Shown: positions 11,846 to 21,354 of the stretch, piece by piece
Layout of the letters: each line of letters starts with the position of its first letter
Position numbering within the stretch: the first letter of the stretch is position 1
From: Vandiemenella viatica
Taxonomy: Eukaryota > Arthropoda > Insecta > Orthoptera > Morabidae
Reading direction: 5' to 3'
NCBI GenBank assembly: GCA_031002005.1
Contig: CM061920.1
Span: 49,330,610-49,394,609, forward strand
DNA: 64,000 nt
Notes under the pieces: model-generated
The model's input: the letters and a program-made list of their open reading frames with translations, nothing else
Told to the model about the DNA's origin: nothing
Databases searched by the model: none
Position numbers and translations under genes: made by a program

Positions 11846-12830
11846 TTACATGGAAAAGAAAGGGAAAATACACCCAACACTCACCAAAGTTGAAGGGAGG
11901 AGTGCAGCAACAACACAGAACAACACACTAACAAAGAAAATGCACTATTTTGGGTGAAAACCCCTTTTTCAAGTTAACAAACGTAGGTGGCTGGGCTTGC
12001 GCAAGACTTGCGTTCGACGCAGCCACTCATAGAACGCAATAGACCATCGGAGGTGGTGGGTGGAGCAACGATAATATAACCGCGAGTATAAGAAAGATTA
12101 AAATGGTTGAAAAAATAATAATAGTAATAAAAAAATATAAATAAATAAATAAAAATATAATTGAGAAAATTTGAAAAATATATGAATCTATTGTGATGGG
12201 TATATAGGGGTGAAAATGGAAGATATTAACGGAAATTAAGGCCTGGGGGATGTCTAGTCTGCAGGATGTGTTGATATGCCAATTCCCATCTGCAGAGTTC
12301 AGATTGGGAGGTACTGTCTGGAAGTACTCTAATGGCTGACTGTGAAGCAGTTCTTAAGGTTACGGGTGTTGTGAGTACTAGCATGGTGAGCAACAGAGAT
12401 GCCCAGGTTTTGGGAGTAAATTGTTTGTCTGTGACCATTCAGTCTGTTGGATAATAAGTTTGAGGTCAAGCCAATATAGGAACTTGGACAGTGGAGGCAG
12501 GTGAGCTGGTAAATGAGATGGGTGGTTGTACATGTAGCATGACGTATTGTGGGGTAGGTTTCACCAGTAGTAGGGTTGCTATAGGTAGTGGTAGGTGGAT
12601 GCATACCACAAGTTTTGCAATGGGGTCTCTCACAAGGGAAGGATCCAAACAGTGGTTTAGGAGCATCAGAGGGTTGATATTTATGTTCAAGAATGTTTTT
12701 TAAATTATGCGGTCTGCTGAAGGTGACACGGGGTGTAGTGGGAAGAATGCGGCGCATTTCAGGAAAAGATTTACTGAAAACAAGAACCTTAGAACTATAG
12801 AGCACACTTAGAAGAGGAAATTTTATTATT
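11846..12830 (-). mobile_element. Penelope-like element, 3' end (endonuclease and 3' UTR)
   Basis: The minus strand carries the C-terminal endonuclease region and a 380-bp 3' UTR of a Penelope-like retroelement, 5'-truncated near 12830 so the reverse transcriptase is gone. The extreme 3' end (GAAAAGAAAGGG..., ACTCACCAAAGT) is clearly related to the arms of the palindromes at 4677 and 11543. A weak hammerhead-like relic (AAAAAGGGGTTTTCACCC on the minus strand near 11945-11968) lies where other copies have one. No flanking duplication identified. Confidence 0.75.
12226..12805 (-). pseudogene. Penelope GIY-YIG endonuclease domain (frameshifted)
   Basis: The 158-residue minus frame begins in the linker after the RT (LYSSKVLVFSKSFPEM, VTFSRPHNLKNILEHKY). 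It continues with a Cys-rich block GSFPCERPHCKTCGMH and a GIY-YIG nuclease core: LIYQLTCLHCPSSYIGLTSN, then NRLNGHRQTIY with the catalytic-region arginine. After GISVAHHASTHN the frame shifts into 12226-12438, ending in the family's PPGLNFR terminus. In Penelope elements this nuclease nicks target DNA for target-primed reverse transcription. One frameshift and loss of the RT make it a remnant. Confidence 0.85.
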
Positions 12831-13135
12831 ATTATTCATTGCAATGGAGCACACACTTTGTTGGTAATTTCCTGTCCTCCAGTTAACCCCTTTTTTATTT
12901 ATTTTTTATTATGTTATATAATTTGAGTGTTAAATTCCTCTCCCATAAACGTTTACAATTTACAAATTTTAATTTTAACCCCCCCCTTTTTTTTGTAAAT
13001 TATTATTCTTCACTTCACTTGGTAATTTGTTCCAGTCCCTGACACCTTGACCCAAATTCCCCCCCCCCCCCCATCCTGACTCCATTATACATGAAATCAA
13101 GTACCAGTTTGTGGTCATGGTCATGTTATGTTTAA
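12819..13135 (-). repeat. LINE 3' tail (family of 58380-60288), diverged copy
   Basis: On the minus strand this matches the 3' end of the CR1/jockey-group LINE seen intact at 58380-60288: the GGTCATGACCATGACCAC-like segment near 13110-13135, a segment like CAGGGACTGGAACAAATTAC, and a terminal CTCCATTGCAAT followed by (AAT)n. Long C/T homopolymers at 12978-12996 and 13058-13072 are expansions within the tail. Heavily 5'-truncated; no coding capacity. Confidence 0.7.
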
Positions 13136-13140
13136 GTAAG

Positions 13141-13792
13141 ACTTACTCCTGATACTTGGGAGTGTGTGGACTAAAATCCTTGTGTGGACATCCAGATTTC
13201 ACTTCTCCATTGTTCTTACTTTCCGGTAACACATTAACGTAGTCTGATATCTCAAAATTATCAATAAATTCTGCAGGGTGCATCTTCCCAGTATCATCAT
13301 CATATTCAAATTCTTCTTTTATGGCCACTTGTTTGCCAGTTAAGGAGACAACACCTTGACTTAGTTGAACTTGTAACCCAGCAACCCATTTGTCCAACAT
13401 ATTTACATTATATTGTCACCTTCAGTCCATGTGTAAGCTGTTCCTGCTGCTGCACTGATGTGTTAATGTTTAGTCCACTCCCAGACACCTCCTGTCTTAG
13501 CTCATATACTATTTGAGCACTTTTACTCTCACTGGCCTGGGACAAACCCACATACTCATCCCTCACCTTATTACAATTTTTGTCAACTTCTTTAATCTCC
13601 TTACCAATAAAATTAACACACTCAATCTTATTCTGTTCACAAACTCAGGTTACCTTTTGAATATTACCCCTACATTCCCTTTTTCAGTGATCTACTTTCT
13701 GTAATACTTTGTAATATTTTTCACTACATTTTCTTGCTACTTCCCCTAATCCCAAGTTTAATTGGTTAATATCCTCTTTCATTTGTTGGTAA
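13141..13792 (-). pseudogene. Coiled-coil gag-like fragment (LTR element?), part 2
   Basis: The minus strand encodes, with stops, heptad-rich peptides such as FIGKEIKEVDKNCNKVRDEY and GLSQASESKSAQIVYELRQE, then a frame with KMHPAEFIDNFEISDYV and CPHKDFSPHTPKYQE. The HPxxFIDxFE phrase plus coiled coil resembles Gag of insect Gypsy-type elements. No zinc knuckle, protease or RT is visible, so the call rests on style rather than a decisive motif. It is separated from part 1 by a plus-strand LINE tail. Confidence 0.4.
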
Positions 13793-14028
13793 GGATGTCA
13801 GGGATTGGATCAAATTACCGAGTAAAGTGATGAATAATTTACCAAAAACTCTTAACGATTTTTAAATTAAAATTTCTATATCAGAAAAGTAAATGGGGAA
13901 GGAATTTAACACTACAATTATAAATGAAAATTTTGAAAAATAAAATAAAAAGGTTAATTAGATGACTAGGGGAACTGCCACTGGAGCATTAGCTCCATCA
14001 CAAGTAAAATTAAATTAATTTAAAACCC
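13793..14028 (+). repeat. LINE 3' tail (family of 58380-60288), plus strand
   Basis: The sequence matches the end of the 58380-60288 LINE: AAGGATGTCAGGGATTGG, ATGAATAATTTACC, then GGGGAACTGCCACTGGAGCA and AAATTAAATTAATTTAA at the terminus. It is 5'-truncated within the last codons and points opposite to the tail at 12819-13135. It splits the gag-like coiled-coil region into two parts (13141-13792 and 14050-14345). Confidence 0.75.
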
Positions 14029-14049
14029 TGGAGTGGCTTATTGATTTTA

Positions 14050-14345
14050 TCATTAAAACAGTAAGGTATCATTGTTTGTTTTGTTTTTTCCAGTTCGGAA
14101 AACTTTCTTTAATGCTGGTGAACTGATTGCTAATACTACAGAATATGTTGTCAAGAGTTGTTTAAGAAAATTTACTGTTTATTGCAGCAAACTTAAGGTC
14201 ATTATCTTGCATCAGTTTATTTCTAAATTCATCAAATTTACTATCAAGACTAAATTCGTTTTGAAATTCAGCAAATTGAGGATTAATTTCTGAAAATTTA
14301 CTATTGATTTCAGAAAATATGCTATCAAATTTTGCATTAAAATTA
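14050..14345 (-). pseudogene. Coiled-coil gag-like fragment, part 1
   Basis: Minus-strand translation near 14165-14345 gives repeated heptads (SIFSEINSKFSEINPQFAEF, SLDSKFDEFRNKLMQDNDLK) typical of the coiled-coil N-terminus of insect LTR-element Gag proteins. It would be the upstream half of the fragment at 13141-13792. No start codon or splice site could be fixed. Confidence 0.4.
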
Positions 14346-14614
14346 ATTGCAGATTTTGGCTGCCAGCCATATTCAACAAATTATTAAGTTAATTTCACCC
14401 CAAATTAAAGATAAAAACAACTGACTTTTATCAAGTTACTACAAATAAATACAAAAAAGCATATATCTAATATTCAGTAATCACTGTTCAGCGATCACTG
14501 GATTTTGAAGCACTAAAACACTTTTTCTGAACACTTTTATCACTTTTCCTCTTTCATATACGTATAGTAACAATAAAATAAAAGACGCTAAGTAGCCGAA
14601 AGGAATCAAATTAG

Positions 14615-14720
14615 GATAGGGAAATGAGCCACCACTTACCTTTAGATGATGGATGTGGGGCACGAACACACAGAAAAGACACAAACACAAATAAAGAAAT
14701 TTTCGGGAAAAAAACCCTTC
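14615..14720 (-). repeat. Penelope-like terminus fragment
   Basis: The outer part (GATAGGGAAATGAGCCACCA, TTACCTTTAGATGATGG) parallels the Penelope ends at 11846 and 4677. On the minus strand it is preceded by TTGACGAAGGG-T7-CCCGAAAA, a hammerhead-like core with a GGG/CCC stem II. Further sequence to about 14930 (two copies of CTGCCGGAGACTG-like text as inverted repeats near 14750-14790) may belong to it. Confidence 0.4.
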
Positions 14721-16388
14721 GTCAACGAGAGAACATTATGAGAGGTGGGTGCTGCCGGAGACTGCCTCACAGAAAGACTGCCAGTCTCCGGCTCTATAAT
14801 ATCATCACACTACAAGCCATTGTCTCGATCCAAAGATACTAAGAAAATCACAAATGCTCCAGCAATTAAAGTAATGACTGACAACTCAACTTTCAACTAA
14901 CTGTCAACTAACTAATCTGCTTCTTTATATAGATGCTGCAGAAAATTCCAGAATAACAGAGAAAGCTGCCTGATGTTTCTCAAATCGTGACAATACAGCT
15001 AACAATCAAAACCACATTAAACTATCAGAATTCACAATCATAAGAAAATACCTTGAAATGAAAGTTAAAGATATTTACAGGCATTTACACACAAAATTAT
15101 CACCATACATAAGTCCAAACCATCGCAAATCGTCATCCAGACATCATAACTCGCATCAACACTTACAATTACAAACTTATAATTAATGATTCATACATAA
15201 TACTGTCCTTGAACACAATACGTAATTTCTGTCCATAAAAACATGTACACAAATTCACGATTAATCTTGCAAAATATATACAAATCCCTAATTAAACAAT
15301 TTCCACTTGCTATTCCAGTAAATAATTCTTAAGATAAAATTTCATTCTTTGGGCTGTTGTAGAGTCAAATTCATTGTCAGGAAATTATGAAATTTTTTGA
15401 GACTTGTAAATTAATTTCCAGAAGTTTAAATAAGAAGTGCAACAGCTAGTCTTTCCATAACTGATATTCCTTTCTACTAAATGCAACTTAAATGTGCATT
15501 ACTGGTCCAATTAAATGCACGAGTCATTCAAAATCTGACTCAGACATTCTCTTGAAGTTTTTGTTTTGCATGGCAAACCACAAGTTTCATTTTAACTTTT
15601 TTCAATTTTTTTCTTCTTCAGTAAGCAATAATTAAATAACCACCGTATACAACTCTAATGTTTAACATGAATGTGTGGAGCATGGTTGAGCAGTGAGTTC
15701 AAAACGAGCTTTCACCATACCAATAGACAATGAAGAAACATAAATTGCTTGCTGCAAGTGAGACACTGTATATGAATGATACATTTCAGTTCCATCTTTA
15801 CATTAGACAATTATTCTTCTCTGCCCTTATTGTATTGATTAGGTTGGTGGTGACATATTAAATGCACCAGATGCTCATCTAAATTAGATAAAAAATTTAA
15901 TCTGATAAGGACAGGTAAATAAATCAAATAACTTTCCACAGTTGGGAGCAGAATGCTTACAGTGGCAAAAACTTACAAAAGAATACACATACACAATAAT
16001 TCCATTAATCATATGAGGATTCAGCCACTTCTGTCTCAGGTTATACTTGCAGGACACCACTGCAGGTTTCCTGCCTCTTTCGTTGTCGAATGATTGGTTT
16101 ACATTGGTCTTTGAATTCATATAGTCTTCTCCTTACTTCAGGGATTTGGTATTAATACCCATTCTGTCTTTAAAATTATACACTATTGTCATAAACCTTC
16201 TTCCTGTTTATACCTTAATAATTGTTGTTCATCATTTGTACATACTTGAATACCTTTCATTTTGGTAGAATTTAAGAGTTTTATTTTTATAGCTGGTGAT
16301 TTCCAACTAATCAAAGTGACTGAACTGGAGTGGCGTACATAAATTACAATATTTGTTATATGGTTTCACCTTGCACACTGTATTTCAG

Positions 16389-16531
16389 GTAGGCCTCGTG
16401 TTTGTGTTGACAACTTCATCCCAGCGATGGAGAGAGTGATGAAACCATTTGTCAGTTCAGTGGTAACTGCCAGGGACCCTCCTCGAAAGAGAGTGGGAGT
16501 GCTTATCTCAGGCAGTGGAACTAACCTACAG
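16389..16531 (+). CDS. GART: GART exon: AIRS-GART linker and start of GAR transformylase
   Basis: The exon opens with the two bases completing the glycine codon from 10721 and reads GRPRVCVDNFIPAMERVM, the linker between AIR synthetase and GAR transformylase. It then enters the transformylase Rossmann fold with KRVGVLISGSGTNLQ, whose ISGxGTNLQ loop binds the GAR phosphate. GAR transformylase moves a formyl group from 10-formyl-THF to GAR in purine synthesis. The acceptor is TTTCAG at 16383-16388, the donor GTTTAT at 16532, and the exon ends in phase 0. The donor's second half is weak (GTTTAT rather than GTAAG), but the protein continues perfectly at 16815. An overlapping open frame running to 16648 is just intron read-through. 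Confidence 0.93.
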
Positions 16532-16814
16532 GTTTATTTCACTTCATTATCAGTGCATGAATATATATTCTGTTTAAGTGTTTTGCAGTTGCTAAATTCA
16601 ATTTTTTCTCTTAAGAAGTGTAATGTAGACACATATATGTACATATGAATATTACTGTTTGTATTGGACTTGCTACAGTATTCTGAGTTAAATAATTAGA
16701 ATCTTAATATTAATAACTGCCAATGTAATAATCTACTTACCAATTGACAATTATTAAATAGAATTTTTCAAATTGCTTTTTAGAAATGAAATGGTTTCTA
16801 ATAATTTTTTCCAG

Positions 16815-16937
16815 TCTTTGATAGACGCAACCAGGGACCTTTCACAGGGCATTGGGGCTGAAATTGTTCTGGTAATATCAAACAAAAAAGGTGTGCAAGG
16901 GCTTGAAAGAGCCGAGAAAGCCAACATTCCCACCAAG
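16815..16937 (+). CDS. GART: GART exon: GAR transformylase, second exon
   Basis: A 41-codon, phase-0 exon. It continues the transformylase with SLIDATRDLSQGIGAEIVLV, then ISNKKGVQGLERAEKANIP, the beta2-alpha2 region holding the SNK/GLERA substrate-site residues. The acceptor is TTTTCCAG ending 16814 and the donor AAG|GTAATG at 16938. The remaining ~150 residues, including the catalytic Asn-His-Asp region and the folate loop, are not visible in the following 47 kb. They lie either beyond the window or in the gap at 24066-25065. There are no frame breaks, and conservation indicates a functional gene. Confidence 0.93.
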
Positions 16938-17013
16938 GTAATGAATTGAGTATAAAGCAAACATATTTTTTATTGCTCAGGCTTCTGTGGCCATTTTTCT
17001 TAAATGATTACTA

Positions 17014-17283
17014 GATTTTGGGGGTATGCTGCATTTTTTACTTGATAATCTAAGCTTTCGGCTGCCTTTCTACAGCCTTCATCAGAAATACTATTTATGT
17101 TGACATAGTAATGCGTGCCAAACATCACAAAGTAACAGGTTCATTGAAGTTATTGGTATTTGTTGAAGCCGTTTGCATTTTTTTTTTTTAATGTCAACAT
17201 AAGCAGTATCTCTGATAAAGGCTGTAGAATGGTAGCTGAAAGCTTATTTTATCAAGTAGACAGTGTGGCATACCCAAAAAATC
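17014..17283. repeat. Foldback retroposon with hammerhead-like core (Penelope type)
   Basis: Two ~95-bp arms (17014-17108 and 17188-17283) are inverted copies: GATTTTGGGGGTATGC... against ...GCATACCCAAAAAATC. On the minus strand of the left arm CTGATGA, a GGCTG/CAGCC stem and GAAA occur in the exact order of a hammerhead ribozyme core (17095 down to 17056). A TATTT/AAGTA stem I lies around an ATC cleavage triplet. The right arm carries a mutated version (CTGATAA). It lies just inside the intron after the GART exon at 16815. Confidence 0.65.
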
Positions 17284-17599
17284 AATAATTAATATATTTT
17301 TGCTATTTATGCTAGAAAAATCATATAAAATAGTTGAAAATAGAAAAGTTTTTCGTGTTTTGTTATCCTGCTATAACTTTAAATAAATAAAAATGTATTT
17401 ATAGATATTACAAGAGCAATGGAATATTAACGAAAAATTACTAAGATCGGATAAAAAAACAATTACAGCAATAGAGACAGCAGATGAAAATATAGTTCAC
17501 AATATAAGCAGTATCAGGAAAGCCATGAAACAATATTTTGACAAGCTACTAAATGGACATAATGGATAAATGATGCAGAAACAAGTCAGAGGATGATAG

Positions 17600-18175
17600 A
17601 TGAAGACCCCCAATCACTTGGTCAGAAGTGGAGCGAGCTCTCCATAAATGAAAAGTGGCAAGTCAGCAGGAGTCAACGAAGTTACAACCGACATGATTAA
17701 AGCTGCCTGTCCACCAGGGATACAATGGCTGTACAGAGTCCTCAGAGCAATATGGAATGATAACCAAATACTGAAAGACTGGACAAAATGGGTGATAATT
17801 CCTATATTCAAGAAAGGGAATAGAAGGAAAAGTGAAAACTACAGAAATATTACCCTCCTATTCCACGGCCTTAAAATTATGGAAAAGATAGTTGAAGCCA
17901 GAGTATGAACAATATTAGAGGCCATCTTAGAAGAGGAACAACATGGGTTTAGGGCTGGAAGAAGCACAACAGATCTAATATTTGCCTTGAGAATGCTGGT
18001 AGAAAAATTTGGAGAAAAAGGGAAAAAAACTAATTATTGTGTTTATGGACCTAGAAAAGGCATACGATAATGTTCCTAGATCAACTATCTGGAAAAGTCT
18101 AAGAAAACTTAAAATTCCAGAGTACCTCATTGGAAAGATCCAGATACTGTACAATAATTTGCAAGAGCTTGTAAA
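17600..18175 (+). pseudogene. RTE reverse transcriptase, N-terminal half
   Basis: The frame at 17648-17908 reads MKSGKSAGVNEVTTDMIKAA, WVIIPIFKKGNRRKSENYRN and ITLLFHGLKIMEKIVEARV, which are RT domains 1-2 of the RTE clade (KxGKAxGxDE, PIFKKG, ENYRxITLL). A shift follows, then QHGFRAGRSTTDLIFALR-like sequence near 17940-18000. After that comes VFMDLEKAYDNVPRSTIWKS at 18009-18203 (FxDxxKAFDxV, domain A with the first catalytic aspartate). Frameshifts and stops between the blocks mean it is inactive. Confidence 0.8.
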
Positions 18176-18179
18176 ACAT

Positions 18180-18893
18180 CTGTTTTACTGGGTTATTAAT
18201 TAATGAAAATGATAGTTGCTATACACTGATATTTTTACCTACTCAATGGAAGGTTTCGGACTTCGTTTAAACTTATTTTCTACAATGCGGTCACCACAGC
18301 TGGATAGTCGACATAATGTCAAGCAATTTATCAATCCTAGGTATAGTTTAAACATTTAATACTGTACAGGGTATTATACCACTGAACACAAACACAGTCA
18401 TTTAATACTGTAGTGAGCTTATTCACACAGTTTTGGTTTTAAAGAACACATATACACTGACCACCATCTAAAAATAACATTAATCCGAGATTACAGGTCC
18501 GCTCGAGTGAAAAGTACAATCACTTAGCGTAAATTCAGTTATTAGCATGGTCAGTGTTCACACAATAATCACTGTTCATTATCCACTTATTATACACTCA
18601 CCAAATGCAGTTTGTACGACTTGGTCTGTCTGAATGAGACTTAAATGACAGACAATATTCTGTTCCGTCATGGAAGTGCGAATTAGGAATCCATTTTCAT
18701 TTGGAAGAATTCCTCTACACCACACTTATATGACATTCTCGTTGCCGAACTACCTCCATCAGTGACTACTATATACCAACTGCTGCTTCTTAGTACTAAC
18801 ACGCACATATGATAGCTATTGATTATCCACATCTTTGACATAGATGAACTTTAACAGTTCGTTAGCTTATCGCACTGTAATGTTACAAGCTGT
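18180..18893. mobile_element. Unclassified ~0.7-kb insertion inside the RTE element
   Basis: The RTE reading breaks after ILYNNLQELV near 18170 and resumes with VYVGGDYFESF at about 18896, so the ~715 bp between are foreign to it. The two edges are partly inverted (CTTGTAAAACATCTGT at 18168 against ACTGTAATGTTACAAG at 18875-18890), hinting at short terminal inverted repeats. No open frame, and no superfamily-specific target duplication could be fixed. Confidence 0.4.
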
Positions 18894-19600
18894 GTCTATG
18901 TTGGGGGTGATTACTTTGAATCGTTTAGTACAACCAAGGGAGTACAACAAAGAAGTGCCCTTTCACCTTTTCTGTTCTGCATAATATCTTAAAAGAACTA
19001 AAGAGAGCAATCAATGGGGGTGTTTGGGATGATGTGTCAGTATGTACGAAACAAAAGAAGGAATACAAAACAATCTTAAACTGTGGAATAATAAGTTTGA
19101 AGAATATGTAATTAAATTGAATTAAAAAAAAAAAAAAAACGTAGAATTTTTTTAAAAAAACCGAAAGAATACAGACTCCTATAAAATTACAAGACAACCA
19201 AGTTGAAGTTGTTGACCAATTCAGCTACCTGGGGAGCATAAATGCTAGTAATGGTAGAAGTAAGATATAAATAATAAATAGAGTAACCAAAGGTGCCAAC
19301 CTGTACAGTACCATGCGGGGCTTACTATGGGACATGAAGGTTCCCAGAAGAACAAAAATTGTCCAGTGCAAATCATATCTCATTCCTATTCTCACATATG
19401 CTTTGGAAACATGCACACTAACATTTAGGGACCTTAGCAAGATCCAAGCATGTGAAATGAAGTTTCTTAGAATGACCCTCCAGAAGACTAGTCTTGACCA
19501 CATAAAGAATAACGAGATTAGATCGAACCTTCAGCTAAGGAAATTCATGGAAGAGAGACGTAGGAGCCAGTCAGGTAAAAATATTCCTCTGAGAGTGGAA
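18894..19600 (+). pseudogene. RTE reverse transcriptase, C-terminal half
   Basis: The frame resumes with VYVGGDYFESFSTTKGVQQR then SALSPFLFCII (domain B, GxxQGxxLSPxLF). The FADD-containing stretch that should follow is deleted or too decayed to read (19000-19200). The thumb region is clear: QVEVVDQFSYLGSINASNG, GLLWDMKVPRRTKIVQCKSY, TYALETCTLTFRDLSKIQAC. An A-run at 19125-19140 sits in the damaged part. Multiple stops. Confidence 0.75.
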
Positions 19601-20259
19601 TTTTCATTTTCAATTTTTGTTACACACAATTAAAGCTCATAACAAAAAGTAAATTTGTCTTAATTTTTTTTCCGTTTGTTAGAACTGTGTTTCTAACCCT
19701 TTTTTCCAGCATGAGGACTAGTAAAAAGCAAAAAAATAATTCTACGAACCACTTACTTTTATGGGGGTAATTTTTTTACTGTGTGTGTAATTAACCAAAC
19801 CTATCAGTTGTTATTGGCATGAATCACAGTTTCTTATAACTTATAGGTATAATAAGCCTCTTGGAAAAAGGTCATTGACTTAACTGTCAAAGGAAAACCA
19901 CTTCCCCTAATGCTGACTGGAAACATGTTTTGTTAATAGACACTTTTAATAACAATGCAGTTGTAAGGTACCTATTAGTTCGCCAAAAGCATTCCCACTA
20001 GCTATCCCCAATAGTAATATGCTCTGTGGATCGATTTTGAGGCCGCTTATGTGGAACATGGAAATTTTGTGTAAAGTAGTTGTCAACTTTAATTTAATTT
20101 TTAATTTAATTTAATTTAATTTAATTTAATTGCAATGGAGCACAGGCTCCGGTGGCAATTTCCCTACACACCCATCTTCCCCCTATCCTGCACCAACCTA
20201 CATTTTCCCTCTACAAATTTTATCTTTAAATTCTTTCAAAGTTTTCGGTAAATTATTCA

Positions 20260-20997
20260 TCATTTTCTTGGTAACTCATTCCAATCCCTAACACCCTTAC
20301 CTAAAAAAGAGAATCTTCCCACACCCTTGTGCCTGAAATAGAGTGCCAGCTTGTGGTCATGGTCATCTTTTCCCTTCCATGCACTACTTTTCATACCTAT
20401 TGCAATATCTTTCCATGCCTCATCGCCAGTATATGCCCTGTACACTCCCATGACCCTCCTCATTCTCCTCCTGTCTTGCAATGAATCCCATTCCAGCTCC
20501 TTTATCATATCCGTCACTGATTGCATTCTGCGATAATTTCCAGAAACAAATCTAGCAGCCCTTCTTTGCACCCTCTCCAACTCCTGTATTTGATACTTAA
20601 AATGAGGGTCCCATACTACACTACCATATTCGAGCAATGGTCTGACCAAAGTTTTGTAACCCCATTCCTTGACTTCTCTCGTACATCCCCTCATCACTCT
20701 CTCCAACAAGTGCAGAACTTTGAAACCTTTTCCTACCACCTGTCCTATGTGTCCTGCCCAGTTAAGTTTATCAAAAGTAATTCCAAGATATTTACATTTC
20801 ATGTCTTCAGCAAGCAATTCTTTCCCCACCTTATATTCATAATTAACCTTTTGTTTTTTATTTGTGTATCTAATAAGCTGATTCTTCTTTGCATTTATCT
20901 TCATTCCATGTTTACCAACCCAACTAGATATCCTGTCCAGATCACCCCACAACTGTTTACAGTCCTCTATCGTTTTGATCCTTTTATACAGCATGAT
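20260..20997 (-). pseudogene. LINE RT thumb and C-terminal domain (after hAT insertion)
   Basis: A 244-residue open frame in the part after the catalytic FADD: MLYKRIKTIEDCKQLWGDLD, ISSWVGKHGMKINAKKNQLI, KCKYLGITFDKLNWAGHI, RRAARFVSGNYRRMQSVTDM, and the C-terminal GRFSFLGKGVRDWNELPRK typical of jockey/CR1 polymerases. The frame is open to the end of the protein here, unlike the 58380 copy, which has a nonsense codon after RRMQ. It is dead only because of the upstream insertion and truncation. Confidence 0.85.
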
Positions 20998-21005
20998 GTC
21001 ATCTG

Positions 21006-21346
21006 CAGGGGCGTAGCTACTATGGGGCTAGGCGGTGCAGTGCACCGGGGCCCTCACGCTCAGGGGGCCCCCAAGCATACCCCAAGGGGCCCTCAAGCGC
21101 AGTTTAGAGGGCCCACGAGCCTTCACGGCAAACTGGCGACCTTTTTTTTTAGCTCTACCGTCGTCTAAGAGGCCCTCACTAAGGGCCCTCGCTGCTCAGG
21201 GGCCCCTAAAGAACATTCAAGGGCCCCATCCTCAGTTCAGGGGGCCCCTAACCAGCACACAAAGCAAAAAAAGGTCGCCCGTCTGGCCTAAGGGCCCAAA
21301 ATAAATTTTTTGCACCGGGGCCCTTGTTGACCTAGCTACGCCACTG
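21006..21346. mobile_element. hAT-type MITE, 341 bp, inserted in LINE FADD codons
   Basis: The ends are CAGGGGCGTAGCTA and TAGCTACGCCACTG (inverted, one mismatch), flanked by a perfect 8-bp duplication GTCATCTG (20998-21005, 21347-21354): the hAT hallmark. The inside is GC-rich with repeated GGGCCC(C) motifs and TGCACCGGGGCCCT near both ends as subterminal repeats. It has no coding capacity. The duplicated bases are part of the LINE's FADD catalytic codons. Confidence 0.92.
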
Positions 21347-21354
21347 GTCATCTG

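Larger units (their letters stand above)
10722..16388 (+). other. GART: GART intron (5.7 kb), loaded with retroelements
   Basis: The intron starts GTATAT at 10722 and ends TTTCAG at 16388, with matching phase-1 exons. It contains the Penelope palindrome (11543-11814), a Penelope 3' end (11846-12830), opposed LINE tails with gag-like debris between (12825-14345) and another Penelope-like terminus (14615-14720). The remaining stretches (10722-11528, 14720-16388) hold nothing I recognise. Confidence 0.8.
17395..19600 (+). mobile_element. RTE-clade LINE, decayed, with internal insertion
   Basis: Plus-strand reverse-transcriptase pieces of RTE type run from about 17395 to 19600, in the order expected of one element. 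An unrelated block of about 0.7 kb at 18180-18893 interrupts the palm domain. Neither end shows a clear target duplication. It is in the sense orientation of GART, within its intron. Confidence 0.75.

Noticed and set aside
20521..21304. Plus-strand frames of 89 and 215 codons across the LINE/hAT junction
   Set aside because: Antisense to the LINE reverse transcriptase and running into the MITE; shadows.
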